Positions 1 to 7,332 of a stretch of DNA of 12,631 bases are shown piece by piece. The notes below the pieces were generated by a model, which made no database searches, was not told the DNA's origin, and worked only from the letters and a program-made list of their open reading frames with translations. Location: the NCBI GenBank assembly GCA_040902855.1, contig JBBDWN010000170.1, positions 1 through 12,631 of the forward strand. The letters are read 5' to 3'. The stretch comes from DATHWB01 sp040902855. GTDB lineage: Bacteria; Actinomycetota; Acidimicrobiia; Spongiisociales; ZC4RG35. The number at the start of each line of letters is the position of its first letter. Position 1 is the first letter of the stretch. The position numbers and the translations under genes are program-made.

Positions 1-26
1 AGCAGGGCGGTGGCGTGATCTCGCAT
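1..26 (-). CDS. Possible start of a further downstream gene (partial, runs off the left edge)
   Basis: An ATG on the minus strand at 26-24 opens a frame that reads MRDHATAL to the window edge. It lies 62 bases after the stop of the preceding gene, in the same direction, so it could be the next gene of the operon. An AGGTG stretch lies very close upstream, and a 6-bp hairpin (26-43) overlaps this ribosome-binding area. Only eight codons are visible, so no function can be given and the start itself is uncertain. Confidence 0.25.
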
Positions 27-88
27 GGCACCTGAGTGTGCCAGGCGGGTGTGACGGCACGGGTCTCCGGGGTTGAACCGCCGGAAGC

Positions 89-1279
89 TCACGACTCGTC
101 GGTGGCCCTCCGTTCCATCAGCGCCAGTCGGCGGGTGAAGTCGAGTACCCAGATCGCCAAGAGGATGCCGGCAACGGGGGGAGCGGGGACCAGCAACGCC
201 ACGGCCGTGCCATTGGCGGCGACCAGCGGGATCCAGCTTCTCCGCTGGAACCGGTCGAAGTTGCGTCCCAGTCTCGGGCCGGGACCGGCCAGCACCGGAA
301 TCAGGTAGGCGAGCGATCCCAACAGCACCTGGCCGACACCGGCGACCACCGCTGCCGCGATCCAACCGTCGAAAGCCGGGCCCACCGAAGCCGACAGCAA
401 CCGCGTCCCGTCCACCACCGCCCACACCGCCAGCCACCCACAACCCAGGCTCACTTGCAGGTATGCCAGGCCACCCCGCAGGCCGGTGCGCCCCAGCCGT
501 ACCGTCACGCCGGCGGTGACCAGCACCAGCGAGCAGGCGGCCAGCAACGTGCCCACCCCCACCGCCGGCGCTCCGAGCACGAGGCCCGAGACGATCACCC
601 CGGCCGAGAGGATGGCCAGTCGCCAGGCGAGGATCGCCTCGCCGCCTGACACCGCCCCGTGGTGGGCGAACGTGGGCAGGATGGTGGGGAGGGTGCCGAT
701 GATCGTGAAGCCGACGAACCCGACCAGATTCAGGTGACCGTGCACCACTCGAACGGTGGAGTAGCGGTCACCGACCACACCGACACTCAGGAGTACACCG
801 AGGGTGACTCCCACCACCGCACAGGCGATCGCCAGGAGATAGAAGCGGGCCGACAGGTCGAATCGGCGCAGCAGGCTACGGCGGACCGCGGTCAGGAGAT
901 TGGCGGCCAACAGCACCAGACCGGCGGCCACCGCCACCCCGCCGACGACGAGTCCTCCCATGCTGCGGACGACCATTCCGCCCAGTACCGCCGCCGCCCC
1001 CACGGTGTGCATCCACCGTTGGATGGCGGCCGCCGAGGCGCGGGGTGCCGGGGCGGCAGACCACGTGACCGTGAACATCTGGGAGGCACCGGCGATCGCC
1101 AGCGTCACACTTCCCAGCAGGAACGCGTGGACCGGACCCCACCACGAGCCGCCCCGCACCAGCACCACGATCGCCCACCCGACCGCCACGACGGCGAACA
1201 CCCCGGCCAGCCGGAAGGCACTCGTTGCGATGCGATGCGACGCCACCACCCGATGCCGGCGTCGCCCCTCGGCGGTCAT
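89..1279 (-). CDS. Multi-pass membrane protein, NnrS / haem-copper-oxidase-I-like, second of a tandem pair
   Basis: This is a 396-aa protein with about ten to twelve predicted hydrophobic segments and a basic N-terminus. Two histidine motifs stand out at or in membrane helices: VHAFLLG (H51) and VHGHLNLVGFVG (H180, H182), the latter followed by a TIIGTLPTILPT stretch. H91 is a further candidate. Paired histidines in helices of a protein of about 400 aa recall NnrS and the haem-copper oxidase subunit I fold, so haem or copper binding is plausible but inferred. The ATG overlaps the upstream stop as ATGA (1276-1279), which implies translational coupling. The long upstream extension of the open frame is only a shadow of the preceding gene. 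The upstream neighbour shares the HAFLLG motif, so the two are probably paralogues. Possible roles are haem/NO handling or electron transfer in the same anaerobic programme; the exact function is not established. Confidence 0.5.
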   Translation of the reverse strand: MTAEGRRRHRVVASHRIATSAFRLAGVFAVVAVGWAIVVLVRGGSWWGPVHAFLLGSVTLAIAGASQMFTVTWSAAPAPRASAAAIQRWMHTVGAAAVLGGMVVRSMGGLVVGGVAVAAGLVLLAANLLTAVRRSLLRRFDLSARFYLLAIACAVVGVTLGVLLSVGVVGDRYSTVRVVHGHLNLVGFVGFTIIGTLPTILPTFAHHGAVSGGEAILAWRLAILSAGVIVSGLVLGAPAVGVGTLLAACSLVLVTAGVTVRLGRTGLRGGLAYLQVSLGCGWLAVWAVVDGTRLLSASVGPAFDGWIAAAVVAGVGQVLLGSLAYLIPVLAGPGPRLGRNFDRFQRRSWIPLVAANGTAVALLVPAPPVAGILLAIWVLDFTRRLALMERRATDES

Positions 1280-2481
1280 GATCCCTGGTCTGTGACGAGA
1301 ACGCCTTGGTGGCGGCGCAGTATCGGTACGGACCATCCGATCCCGGCGACCCACAGGGCGACCGCCCCCACCGCCGCCATCCGCAGCCCGAGAACGGAAC
1401 CTCCCAGCGCGACGGCGGCGAGCCCGAGGAGCATCACCGCCAATGCAGCGTGATGAAACCGAAGCGCCACGATCGGCAACCGGCGTGAGACGAGGACCAC
1501 CAGGACGGGTGTCACGAACCCGGCGAAGAGGGCGTGCAGGAAGATGACCACACCTTGCCGGCCCGCCATCACCAACCCCTCCGATCCGAGGACGCCGGCG
1601 GCGACCGTGGCGGCAATGGTGAGACCGAACCAGAGCCCGGCCAGCCGATGCAACAACTGCAGCGGGCCGGGCTGGGCCGCCCGCCACACGACGACGACCC
1701 AGGCAACGCCCGGCACCACCAGGGCGATCCCGGCGGCCCGGGCAAGTGGGCCGAGTCCTGTCACTTCGGCGCCTCCCATCACTCCGAGCGGAAACACCGT
1801 CCACGCAGCCACCGCCCAGCCGTGGAGGGTCCACCTCATCGCCCGCTCGTCGAAGGCCAGCCCCAGCCTGTGGCGGTGGACGGTCATTGCACCGGCAACC
1901 ATGAAGACGAAGAACCATCCGAAACCGAGCAGGAAGGCGTGGATGGCGAGATCCTCGGCGAGTCTGCTGGCTCCGGTGGCCTGGATCCCCGCCAGCGCCC
2001 AGATCCCGAGTGTCGAGGCCACCAGGTAGACGAGCCCATACCGGAAGGCGAGGGCGGCGATCGGGTCGAAGTTCGCCAGTTGCCGCCACCACCCCCCGGC
2101 CACCACGTACCACCCCACCATCACGGCGGTCGACACCCCGATCGTGAACGGCGCGTAGCCCGTGGCCAGGAACCCGAAGTAGAGGAACGGCACCGTCACC
2201 GTGACGGCGACACACGCCCACCGCAGCGGCTTCGTCAACCGCAGGCTGGCCCTCGCCGCCGCCAGGATCCCCAGTCCGGCCCACCCGAAGTACAGGGTGT
2301 GGGAGTGGGCGTGAAGAAGATGATCGAAGGGAATGGGAAAGCCCACTCCGAGAAGCTGGAACCGCATGACCACCCCGAGAAGCGTCGCCGCCACGTAGGC
2401 GGCCGCCGCCGCCCGAGCGAACCCCGAAGGGGCGTCGGTGAGTCGGGGCGTCACTGTGTCGATGTCATGGGGGGCAGTCAT
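1276..2481 (-). CDS. Multi-pass membrane protein, NnrS / haem-copper-oxidase-I-like, first of a tandem pair
   Basis: This is a 401-aa, very hydrophobic protein with about twelve predicted transmembrane segments. A histidine cluster lies at the start of the second helix (LLHAHSHTLYFGW; H57, H59, H61). A second motif, IHAFLLGFGWFF, carries H181, and H202/H204 follow at the end of that helix. H316 and the H343-H344 pair lie in later helices. Twelve helices with histidines at helix ends fit the NnrS / haem-copper oxidase subunit I superfamily, but I see no full set of catalytic oxidase ligands that I would trust. I chose the ATG at 2481 because it follows the HemN stop by 14 bases. The Shine-Dalgarno there is poor (CAGG directly before ATG), so translation may depend on coupling to hemN. 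It overlaps the next gene by four bases. Placement after hemN suggests a haem-binding product used under low oxygen (inference). Confidence 0.5.
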   Translation of the reverse strand: MTAPHDIDTVTPRLTDAPSGFARAAAAAYVAATLLGVVMRFQLLGVGFPIPFDHLLHAHSHTLYFGWAGLGILAAARASLRLTKPLRWACVAVTVTVPFLYFGFLATGYAPFTIGVSTAVMVGWYVVAGGWWRQLANFDPIAALAFRYGLVYLVASTLGIWALAGIQATGASRLAEDLAIHAFLLGFGWFFVFMVAGAMTVHRHRLGLAFDERAMRWTLHGWAVAAWTVFPLGVMGGAEVTGLGPLARAAGIALVVPGVAWVVVVWRAAQPGPLQLLHRLAGLWFGLTIAATVAAGVLGSEGLVMAGRQGVVIFLHALFAGFVTPVLVVLVSRRLPIVALRFHHAALAVMLLGLAAVALGGSVLGLRMAAVGAVALWVAGIGWSVPILRRHQGVLVTDQGS

Positions 2482-2495
2482 CCTGGGAACCCGGA

Positions 2496-3884
2496 TCAGA
2501 TGGTTCGCGAGAAGCGGGGCGCATCGGCGTGTTGGTTCAGATACTGATCGAACACCATCGCCAACCGGCGAACGAAGAAGCGACCGAGCTCGGTGGCGGA
2601 GACGGTCAGACCCGTCACCGTTGCCAATCCCTCGTCGACCAGCCCGCCGGGCCGGGTGAGAGTCTCGATCTCGGAGCCGAAGACGACAACCGGATCCACT
2701 CCGAACCGAGCGGCGACCGCGGCCAGGTCGACGGAGGCGTGACACATCAAGTCGGTGATGACGCTCCGGCGCACCAGATCCTCTCCCGACGGCGCCCGGC
2801 CCCTCTCCACGGGCAGTGCCCCAGCCAGGGCGGAAGCCAGGTAGTCGGCGAGCCGCCGATGGTTCTGGGCGTGAGCGCCGCCCAGCTCTGAGATCGCCGA
2901 GGTTCCGAACGCCACGACATCGGCGTCGCGGGCGACGGTGTATCCCATGAAGTTGCGTCCCAGCGTCCGCTCGTGCGCCGCGATCGCCAGCTCGTCAGAT
3001 GCCACCGCGAAGTGGTCCATCCCGATGTGGACGTAGCCGGCTGCGCCGAGCGTCGCCACCAGCTGGCACAGGAGTTCGAACTTGGTGTCGCGATCGGGAA
3101 GACTCGCCGGATCGATCCGCCGCTGATGGGTGCGCATCCACGGCACATAGGCGAACGAGTACACCGCCAGGCGCTCTGGACGAAGCTCGAGTACGGCGTC
3201 GAGCGTGCGCCCGAAAGAGTCCACGGACTGGCCGGGCAACCCGTACACCAGGTCGAGGTTGATGGACTGGAAGCCGGCCCGTCGAGCCTCGTCCACCAGC
3301 CGTTCAGTCTCAACCCGTGTCTGATGTCGTCCGATCAGGTCCTGCACGCCGGCGTCGATGTCCTGGACGCCGACCGACAGCCGGTTGAACCCCAACGAGA
3401 CGAGCGTCTCGAGGTGCTCGGCGGTGGTGACGCGCGGGTCGACCTCGATCGCCATCTCGGCGGAGACGTCGGGTTCGAAGTACCGGGTGATCGTTGCGTG
3501 GAGTGCTGCCAGCACGGCCGGTGAGTGGAACGTCGGTGTTCCCCCACCCCAATGGAGCTGGGCGAACCGGCGCCCCGGACCGAGGATGCGGGCGACGGTG
3601 GCGATCTCTGCGGACACCGCCGCCAGGTACCGGTCTGCGAGCGACTCGGTCGCCCCCACCACCACGTGACATGCGCAGAACGTGCACCGTTTCTCGCAGA
3701 AGGGGAGGTGGACGTAGAGCGACAGCGCATCCGACGTGTCCGCCAGCGCTTCCAACCGGCGGCGATGATCTTCCGGGCCGAAGTCGGGCGTGAACTCGAG
3801 GGCGGTCGGATAGGAGGTGTAGCGCGGACCCGGTCGATCGTGACGAGCCAGCAGTGTCGGAGTGAGTGTGGGGAATTCCATCAT
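2496..3884 (-). CDS. hemN: Oxygen-independent coproporphyrinogen III dehydrogenase (radical SAM)
   Basis: HemN converts coproporphyrinogen III to protoporphyrinogen IX without oxygen, using S-adenosylmethionine and a [4Fe-4S] cluster in the cytoplasm. The protein is 462 aa (461 from the adjacent ATG at 3881), close to the usual length. The HemN-specific RYTSYPTA motif is near residue 20. The radical SAM motif CEKRCTFCAC (CX3CX2CXC) follows at about residues 62-71, counting from 3881. A glycine-rich LHWGGGTPTF loop lies near 110-119. The CXC ending and the RYTSYPTA motif favour true HemN over HemW. The open frame extends upstream to 3950, but that part overlaps the regulator gene, and the paired ATGs lie just after its stop. 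The ribosome-binding site is weak (GGAC). In this operon it would supply haem for the gamma subunit, and perhaps for the two following membrane proteins, when oxygen is scarce. Confidence 0.9.
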   Translation of the reverse strand: MMEFPTLTPTLLARHDRPGPRYTSYPTALEFTPDFGPEDHRRRLEALADTSDALSLYVHLPFCEKRCTFCACHVVVGATESLADRYLAAVSAEIATVARILGPGRRFAQLHWGGGTPTFHSPAVLAALHATITRYFEPDVSAEMAIEVDPRVTTAEHLETLVSLGFNRLSVGVQDIDAGVQDLIGRHQTRVETERLVDEARRAGFQSINLDLVYGLPGQSVDSFGRTLDAVLELRPERLAVYSFAYVPWMRTHQRRIDPASLPDRDTKFELLCQLVATLGAAGYVHIGMDHFAVASDELAIAAHERTLGRNFMGYTVARDADVVAFGTSAISELGGAHAQNHRRLADYLASALAGALPVERGRAPSGEDLVRRSVITDLMCHASVDLAAVAARFGVDPVVVFGSEIETLTRPGGLVDEGLATVTGLTVSATELGRFFVRRLAMVFDQYLNQHADAPRFSRTI

Positions 3885-3910
3885 CGGATCCGACGGTCCG
3901 TGGCTGGTTC

Positions 3911-4612
3911 TCACGCCTGCGACACGGACGACGAGACTCTGGCGATGCACAGCGACGGCTCGACGAACGGTTCCAGTGCCTCCATCCGAACCGAACCGCC
4001 CATCTCGTCGAGTATTCCCCGCAACAGGCCCTCGTGAACCGAACAGACGATGTCGCCGCGTGTCCTGGCCATCTCACGGAACGGGCAGCCGTGCAGCAGG
4101 ATCTCGGTCTGGTCCCCGGCGGCGGTGGCCTCTGGTCCGAACCCGAGTTCGGCGAGGGTGGTCACGATCTGTTCGAGGACGCGAGCAGGAGGCAAGGGGG
4201 CCGACGATGGCGGGCGCGTCGCCAGGAATCGACCCCAGGCGCGTCCGGCGTCCTGGGCGGTGCGGCGGGGATCGTCGCTGTCGACGTGGATGGAGCTGGC
4301 GAGTATCTCGGCCAGAAACCGGTAGCCCTCCGATTCCGGCGAGCGGGCGTCCCGGGGGCGTGACCGGAACACCACATGCGGACGCCCGGGGCCGGCATGC
4401 GACACCACCTTTCGATCGACCAGGCCTGCCTTCTCCATCAGGTCGAGATGGCCGCGGACGGTGTTGACATGGAGGCCGACGCGGGTGGCCAGATCAGCAG
4501 GATGCATCTCCTCGCCGGCGTCGTCGAGGATCCGGAGGAGACGACGGCGGGTGGGGTCCGCCAGTGCTCGGTAGCGCAGGTCTCCCCGGTCACGCATCCA
4601 CGGTTCCGCCAT
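3911..4612 (-). CDS. ArsR-type winged-helix regulator with a three-cysteine C-terminal domain (COG2345/SufR-like)
   Basis: This 233-aa protein begins with a winged-helix DNA-binding domain: RALADPTRRRLLRIL at about 15-29, LATRVGLHVNTVRGHLDLMEKAGLV at about 41-65, and a wing with GPGRPHVVF. The C-terminal part carries HGCPFREMARTRGDIVCSVHEGLL and EPFVEPSLC, placing C176, C190 and C222 as CX13CX31C with H174 and H193 nearby. This layout matches the ArsR-like COG2345 family, whose SufR member binds an Fe-S cluster. A redox, NO or Fe-S sensing role is therefore plausible but not shown. I chose the ATG at 4612 because a good Shine-Dalgarno, GGGGAGA (4622-4628), precedes it. A longer start at 4654 overlaps the upstream stop as TGATG but has no visible ribosome-binding site. 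Its position inside the operon suggests autoregulation. Confidence 0.8.
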   Translation of the reverse strand: MAEPWMRDRGDLRYRALADPTRRRLLRILDDAGEEMHPADLATRVGLHVNTVRGHLDLMEKAGLVDRKVVSHAGPGRPHVVFRSRPRDARSPESEGYRFLAEILASSIHVDSDDPRRTAQDAGRAWGRFLATRPPSSAPLPPARVLEQIVTTLAELGFGPEATAAGDQTEILLHGCPFREMARTRGDIVCSVHEGLLRGILDEMGGSVRMEALEPFVEPSLCIARVSSSVSQA

Positions 4613-4621
4613 GCCCGCTTT

Positions 4622-4628
4622 TCTCCCC
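4622..4628 (-). promoter_or_regulatory. Ribosome-binding site that decides the regulator start
   Basis: The minus-strand sequence GGGGAGA lies nine bases before the ATG at 4612. The alternative ATG at 4654 has no purine-rich stretch at a suitable distance. This favours the 233-aa over the 247-aa form. Confidence 0.6.
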
Positions 4629-4653
4629 GGATCGGGAGCTGAAAAGTCCGCCA

Positions 4654-5595
4654 TCAGGACACACTGACCGGCGATGCCACCGTTTCGCCGGCCGGGTTGG
4701 GGACTTCTGCCGCCGGCGGCTCGGCGAAGACGTCGCCGCCCAGCCCGCCGAGTGTCAGCACCGCCATCAACACCAGACCGGTCTGGTAGGTGCTGATGGT
4801 TCCCACACCTCCGGCCACGAGCAGGATGATGCCCGCCACAACCACTCCTTCGCCACGTGCCACTGCCGACCACAGTGTGGCCGTCAGGGCTCCAACGGCG
4901 ATCGCATATGCGAGGCCCGGGAGCCATCCGGGGACGCCCACGTTCCACAGCAGCAGGATGGACATCGTGGACGAACTGGACGAGGCGGCGCCTGCCACCA
5001 CCAGCGTGGCTGCCACCCCGGCGTACAGCGCCGCTCGGGTGGGTGGGTACCGGAGCAGCAGCGGTGCGGTGACGCCAGCCAGAACGAGAAAGATCTCGGA
5101 GACCCAGATCAACGCCTCGATCCGGCCTCCGGTCAGGGGGGTGCTGATCGTCTGGCCCAACACGCTGGTTCCCGCAGCCACCGACCCGACCAGGAAGAGG
5201 CCGACCGGGACGGAGCGGAGGCCCCGCCACCCGGCGACGGCTGCGGTGACGAGGGTCGCCAGTGACACCCAGCCGACCGTCGTCCAAGCCACCACTTCCA
5301 GCCTGCCGGCGGCGGCGACGACGAGGAAGGTGCCACTCGCCAGACCGGCCGCCACCCGCCGCCGATCCGGCGTCCGAATCCCGGCGCGCCCCACCAGCAG
5401 CAGTGCGATGACCAGGCACAACGCCGCCACGTAGTACGAGACCCGGCCGCCCTCAGCCAGCAGGCGCACCACCGTCTCGAAGCGGTCGGTGCCGGGAATG
5501 TGGATCAGGGTCCTGGTGGCGGTGCGCAACAGCAGAAGTTCGAAGACCACCGAGAGGGTGAGCAGCCAGGCGAGCGTCCGGTGGTCACGACCCAT
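4654..5595 (-). CDS. Polytopic membrane protein of unknown function in the oxidoreductase operon
   Basis: I do not recognise this 313-aa protein. It has about nine or ten predicted transmembrane helices. The first is at about 8-23; the last ends near residue 285 and is followed by a polar, proline-rich tail (AEPPAAEVPNPAGE). It has only two histidines, H5 and H32, both outside the helix cores, so it cannot be a dihaem cytochrome b like NarI. The start at 5595 is supported by an excellent Shine-Dalgarno, AAGGAGG (5605-5611), nine bases upstream. The gene overlaps the end of the gamma-subunit gene by eleven bases, so the two are coupled. The position directly after the haem-binding subunit suggests a membrane anchor, a quinone-interacting partner or an assembly factor for the complex. 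This is inference from context only. Confidence 0.75.
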   Translation of the reverse strand: MGRDHRTLAWLLTLSVVFELLLLRTATRTLIHIPGTDRFETVVRLLAEGGRVSYYVAALCLVIALLLVGRAGIRTPDRRRVAAGLASGTFLVVAAAGRLEVVAWTTVGWVSLATLVTAAVAGWRGLRSVPVGLFLVGSVAAGTSVLGQTISTPLTGGRIEALIWVSEIFLVLAGVTAPLLLRYPPTRAALYAGVAATLVVAGAASSSSSTMSILLLWNVGVPGWLPGLAYAIAVGALTATLWSAVARGEGVVVAGIILLVAGGVGTISTYQTGLVLMAVLTLGGLGGDVFAEPPAAEVPNPAGETVASPVSVS

Positions 5596-6592
5596 CCGAC
5601 TCGGCCTCCTTCAGCGCCTGGCGAAGCGAGGCCCAGACCGCGGCGACGGCTGCTCCCACCAACAGCACGATGGTCACGATGATCCCGGCTCCAGTCATAC
5701 CCCCCGACGGGGTGTACGCCGGCCAGTCACCCGAGGCGGCGACCGCCCGGCGCGGCGGATCTGACGGTGTGACAGTCAGTTGCGTGAAGGAGGACACCGA
5801 CTTGATCCCATTCCGCTCCTGCTTGTTCCCGTCCCAGACGGCGAAGGAGACGTCGATCGGCTCATCTCCGGAGAAAGTCGGCTGCAGTGAGCCCTCCGCC
5901 ACGAAGGGCCGGGTGAACACCACACTCCAGCGGTCGCCGACGCGAACCCCGTGGCCGACCAGGCTGCCGTTGTCGGTGGCCGTCAGCGTCCCGAAACCTC
6001 CAGCGACCAGATTCTGAACTGCGACCCGGCCCACATCCCGGGAGAGGGGGTTCTGGGCGGCGCGGGCCGGGAAGTAGAGGTCTTCAGCGGGCGGATCCAG
6101 ATCCACGTACCCGTCGGGTGACAGGGTGGGGAGGGGTTGTTGTTGGTCACTGCGCCAGTGCCAGATGTTGACGGCCTGATCGGCCTGACCCATGCAGATG
6201 TACGGCACCGCACTTCCCGCCACGGCAGGGAACTGGATGGCGGCAGCATCGGTGAAAGTCTCCGTACGGTCGGAGAGGTTGTCCTCGGTGAGGTCCAACC
6301 ATTCCAACATGACGTACAGCCGATCCTCCCAATGCACCGCCCGCACCGAGAGACGCTCGACCGATCCGCCTCCCATCGGCGGGGTCACTTGCTGGGCGGT
6401 GGCGGGGAGGAACACCGGCACGATCGACTGCCACTCGGGAGCCGACCCGTCCAGGCCCGGCTCGGTCGTCACCTGCCATGCCCCGATCCGTTGGGTCTGG
6501 GCCATCGCCGGGTTGGTGTCGGTCACCCGGAACAGCACCGCCACCATCACGACCACCACGACCAACGTCCACCGTGACAGTGCCCGGTTCAT
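5585..6592 (-). CDS. Haem-b-binding gamma subunit of a type II DMSO-reductase-family enzyme (EbdC/NxrC-like)
   Basis: This 335-aa exported protein would pass electrons between the beta-subunit clusters and a periplasmic or membrane partner through one haem b. An N-terminal hydrophobic signal (about residues 9-21) ends near MAQTQ. The conserved YICMGQADQAVNIWHW block (131-146) supplies M134 as the likely haem ligand. The later block WDGNKQERNGIKSVSS (253-268) supplies a lysine, most likely K264 with K257 as the alternative; EbdC uses one methionine and one lysine. A C-terminal hydrophobic helix at about 302-322, followed by basic residues, should anchor the protein in the membrane, whereas classical gammas such as EbdC are soluble. 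The ATG overlaps the chaperone stop as ATGA and has AGGGA about eight bases upstream. The exact donor or acceptor is unknown. Confidence 0.85.
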   Translation of the reverse strand: MNRALSRWTLVVVVVMVAVLFRVTDTNPAMAQTQRIGAWQVTTEPGLDGSAPEWQSIVPVFLPATAQQVTPPMGGGSVERLSVRAVHWEDRLYVMLEWLDLTEDNLSDRTETFTDAAAIQFPAVAGSAVPYICMGQADQAVNIWHWRSDQQQPLPTLSPDGYVDLDPPAEDLYFPARAAQNPLSRDVGRVAVQNLVAGGFGTLTATDNGSLVGHGVRVGDRWSVVFTRPFVAEGSLQPTFSGDEPIDVSFAVWDGNKQERNGIKSVSSFTQLTVTPSDPPRRAVAASGDWPAYTPSGGMTGAGIIVTIVLLVGAAVAAVWASLRQALKEAESDGS

Positions 6593-7332
6593 GTGTCGAT
6601 CCCTGCGTTCGGGACCCCGCAGGGCCCGCAGTCACCGTCGTCCGGAGGGTCGAACGGCAACGGCTGTTCGACGATCTCGACCGGTGCGACACCCGTCGCC
6701 GCAACTTCGGAATCCACCCACTCCGCCAGGAGGACACCGAGACTCCGATACCACGGAGCGTCACTGATCATCTCGATCCTTCGTCCGTAGGCCGGCGCCC
6801 AACATCCCAGATGGTCACGCAGGAACAGGGCGGCCGTGTCCAGACAGATCGCCGCATCCTCCGACCGGCCTTCGGTCAGGGCCACCGCCGCCTTTCGCAT
6901 CAGCACCGCCATGAACTCGAGTTCCACCACGATGTGATCGAGTCGCTCCCGCTCCGAGCCACCGGCCCGCAGCCCGTGAGCCAGGTAGAAGCCGGCGATG
7001 TCGGCGAGCAGGGCGGTCTGTTGGAAGATGCCGTCACCCCGGTATCCGGTCTCATAGCCCGGAGCGTCCGATGAGGTGATGGGAGGGAACAGCTTCATGT
7101 GCTCGTCACGGAGCGTGGCGAGATCCACCGGCAGTCGCACCGACAGCTCGGCGGTGAGGTCGTCGAGCGGCTCGGGGAACTGGATGACCAGCGCGGCCGG
7201 GAGAAGCCGGGTCGTCAAGAGCGTCCAGCGCTCCGGGCTGGGAACTCCCAGTCCTGCCGCCAGCAGCGAGTAGACGACTCCTCGTCCCGCCGCCTCGATC
7301 ACTTCGTTCCGCTCATCGAGTACCAGCGTCAT
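6589..7332 (-). CDS. TorD/NarJ-type chaperone for the molybdoenzyme (delta subunit)
   Basis: This 247-aa cytoplasmic protein belongs to the TorD/DmsD/NarJ family, which binds the Tat signal of the catalytic subunit, aids cofactor insertion and prevents early export. The family signature is clear: YETGY at about 93-97, GIFQQTALLADIAGFYLAHG (101-120) and LDHIVVELEFMAVLMRKAA (131-149). Length is normal to slightly long. The C-terminal tail (about 226-247) is proline- and aspartate-rich and carries CGPC (235-238), which is not a usual part of the family. Start and stop overlap the beta and gamma genes as ATGA on both sides. The order alpha-beta-delta-gamma is the one seen in selenate, chlorate and dimethyl sulfide dehydrogenase operons. 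The client is almost certainly the alpha subunit encoded upstream. Confidence 0.88.
   Translation of the reverse strand: MTLVLDERNEVIEAAGRGVVYSLLAAGLGVPSPERWTLLTTRLLPAALVIQFPEPLDDLTAELSVRLPVDLATLRDEHMKLFPPITSSDAPGYETGYRGDGIFQQTALLADIAGFYLAHGLRAGGSERERLDHIVVELEFMAVLMRKAAVALTEGRSEDAAICLDTAALFLRDHLGCWAPAYGRRIEMISDAPWYRSLGVLLAEWVDSEVAATGVAPVEIVEQPLPFDPPDDGDCGPCGVPNAGIDT

Noticed and set aside
26..43. Hairpin TGGCAC-CTGAGT-GTGCCA as an operon terminator
   Set aside because: The stem is only 6 bp and no U-tract follows on either strand; it may be chance or may cover the start region of the next gene.
1534..2547. Plus-strand open frame of 337 codons opposite the His-rich membrane protein
   Set aside because: Low-complexity Arg/Pro/Gly/His composition and no ribosome-binding evidence; it is the antisense of a convincing membrane protein gene.
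4652..4654. Upstream ATG for the ArsR-type regulator
   Set aside because: It overlaps the preceding stop attractively (TGATG) but lacks a Shine-Dalgarno, whereas the ATG at 4612 has GGGGAGA nine bases upstream.
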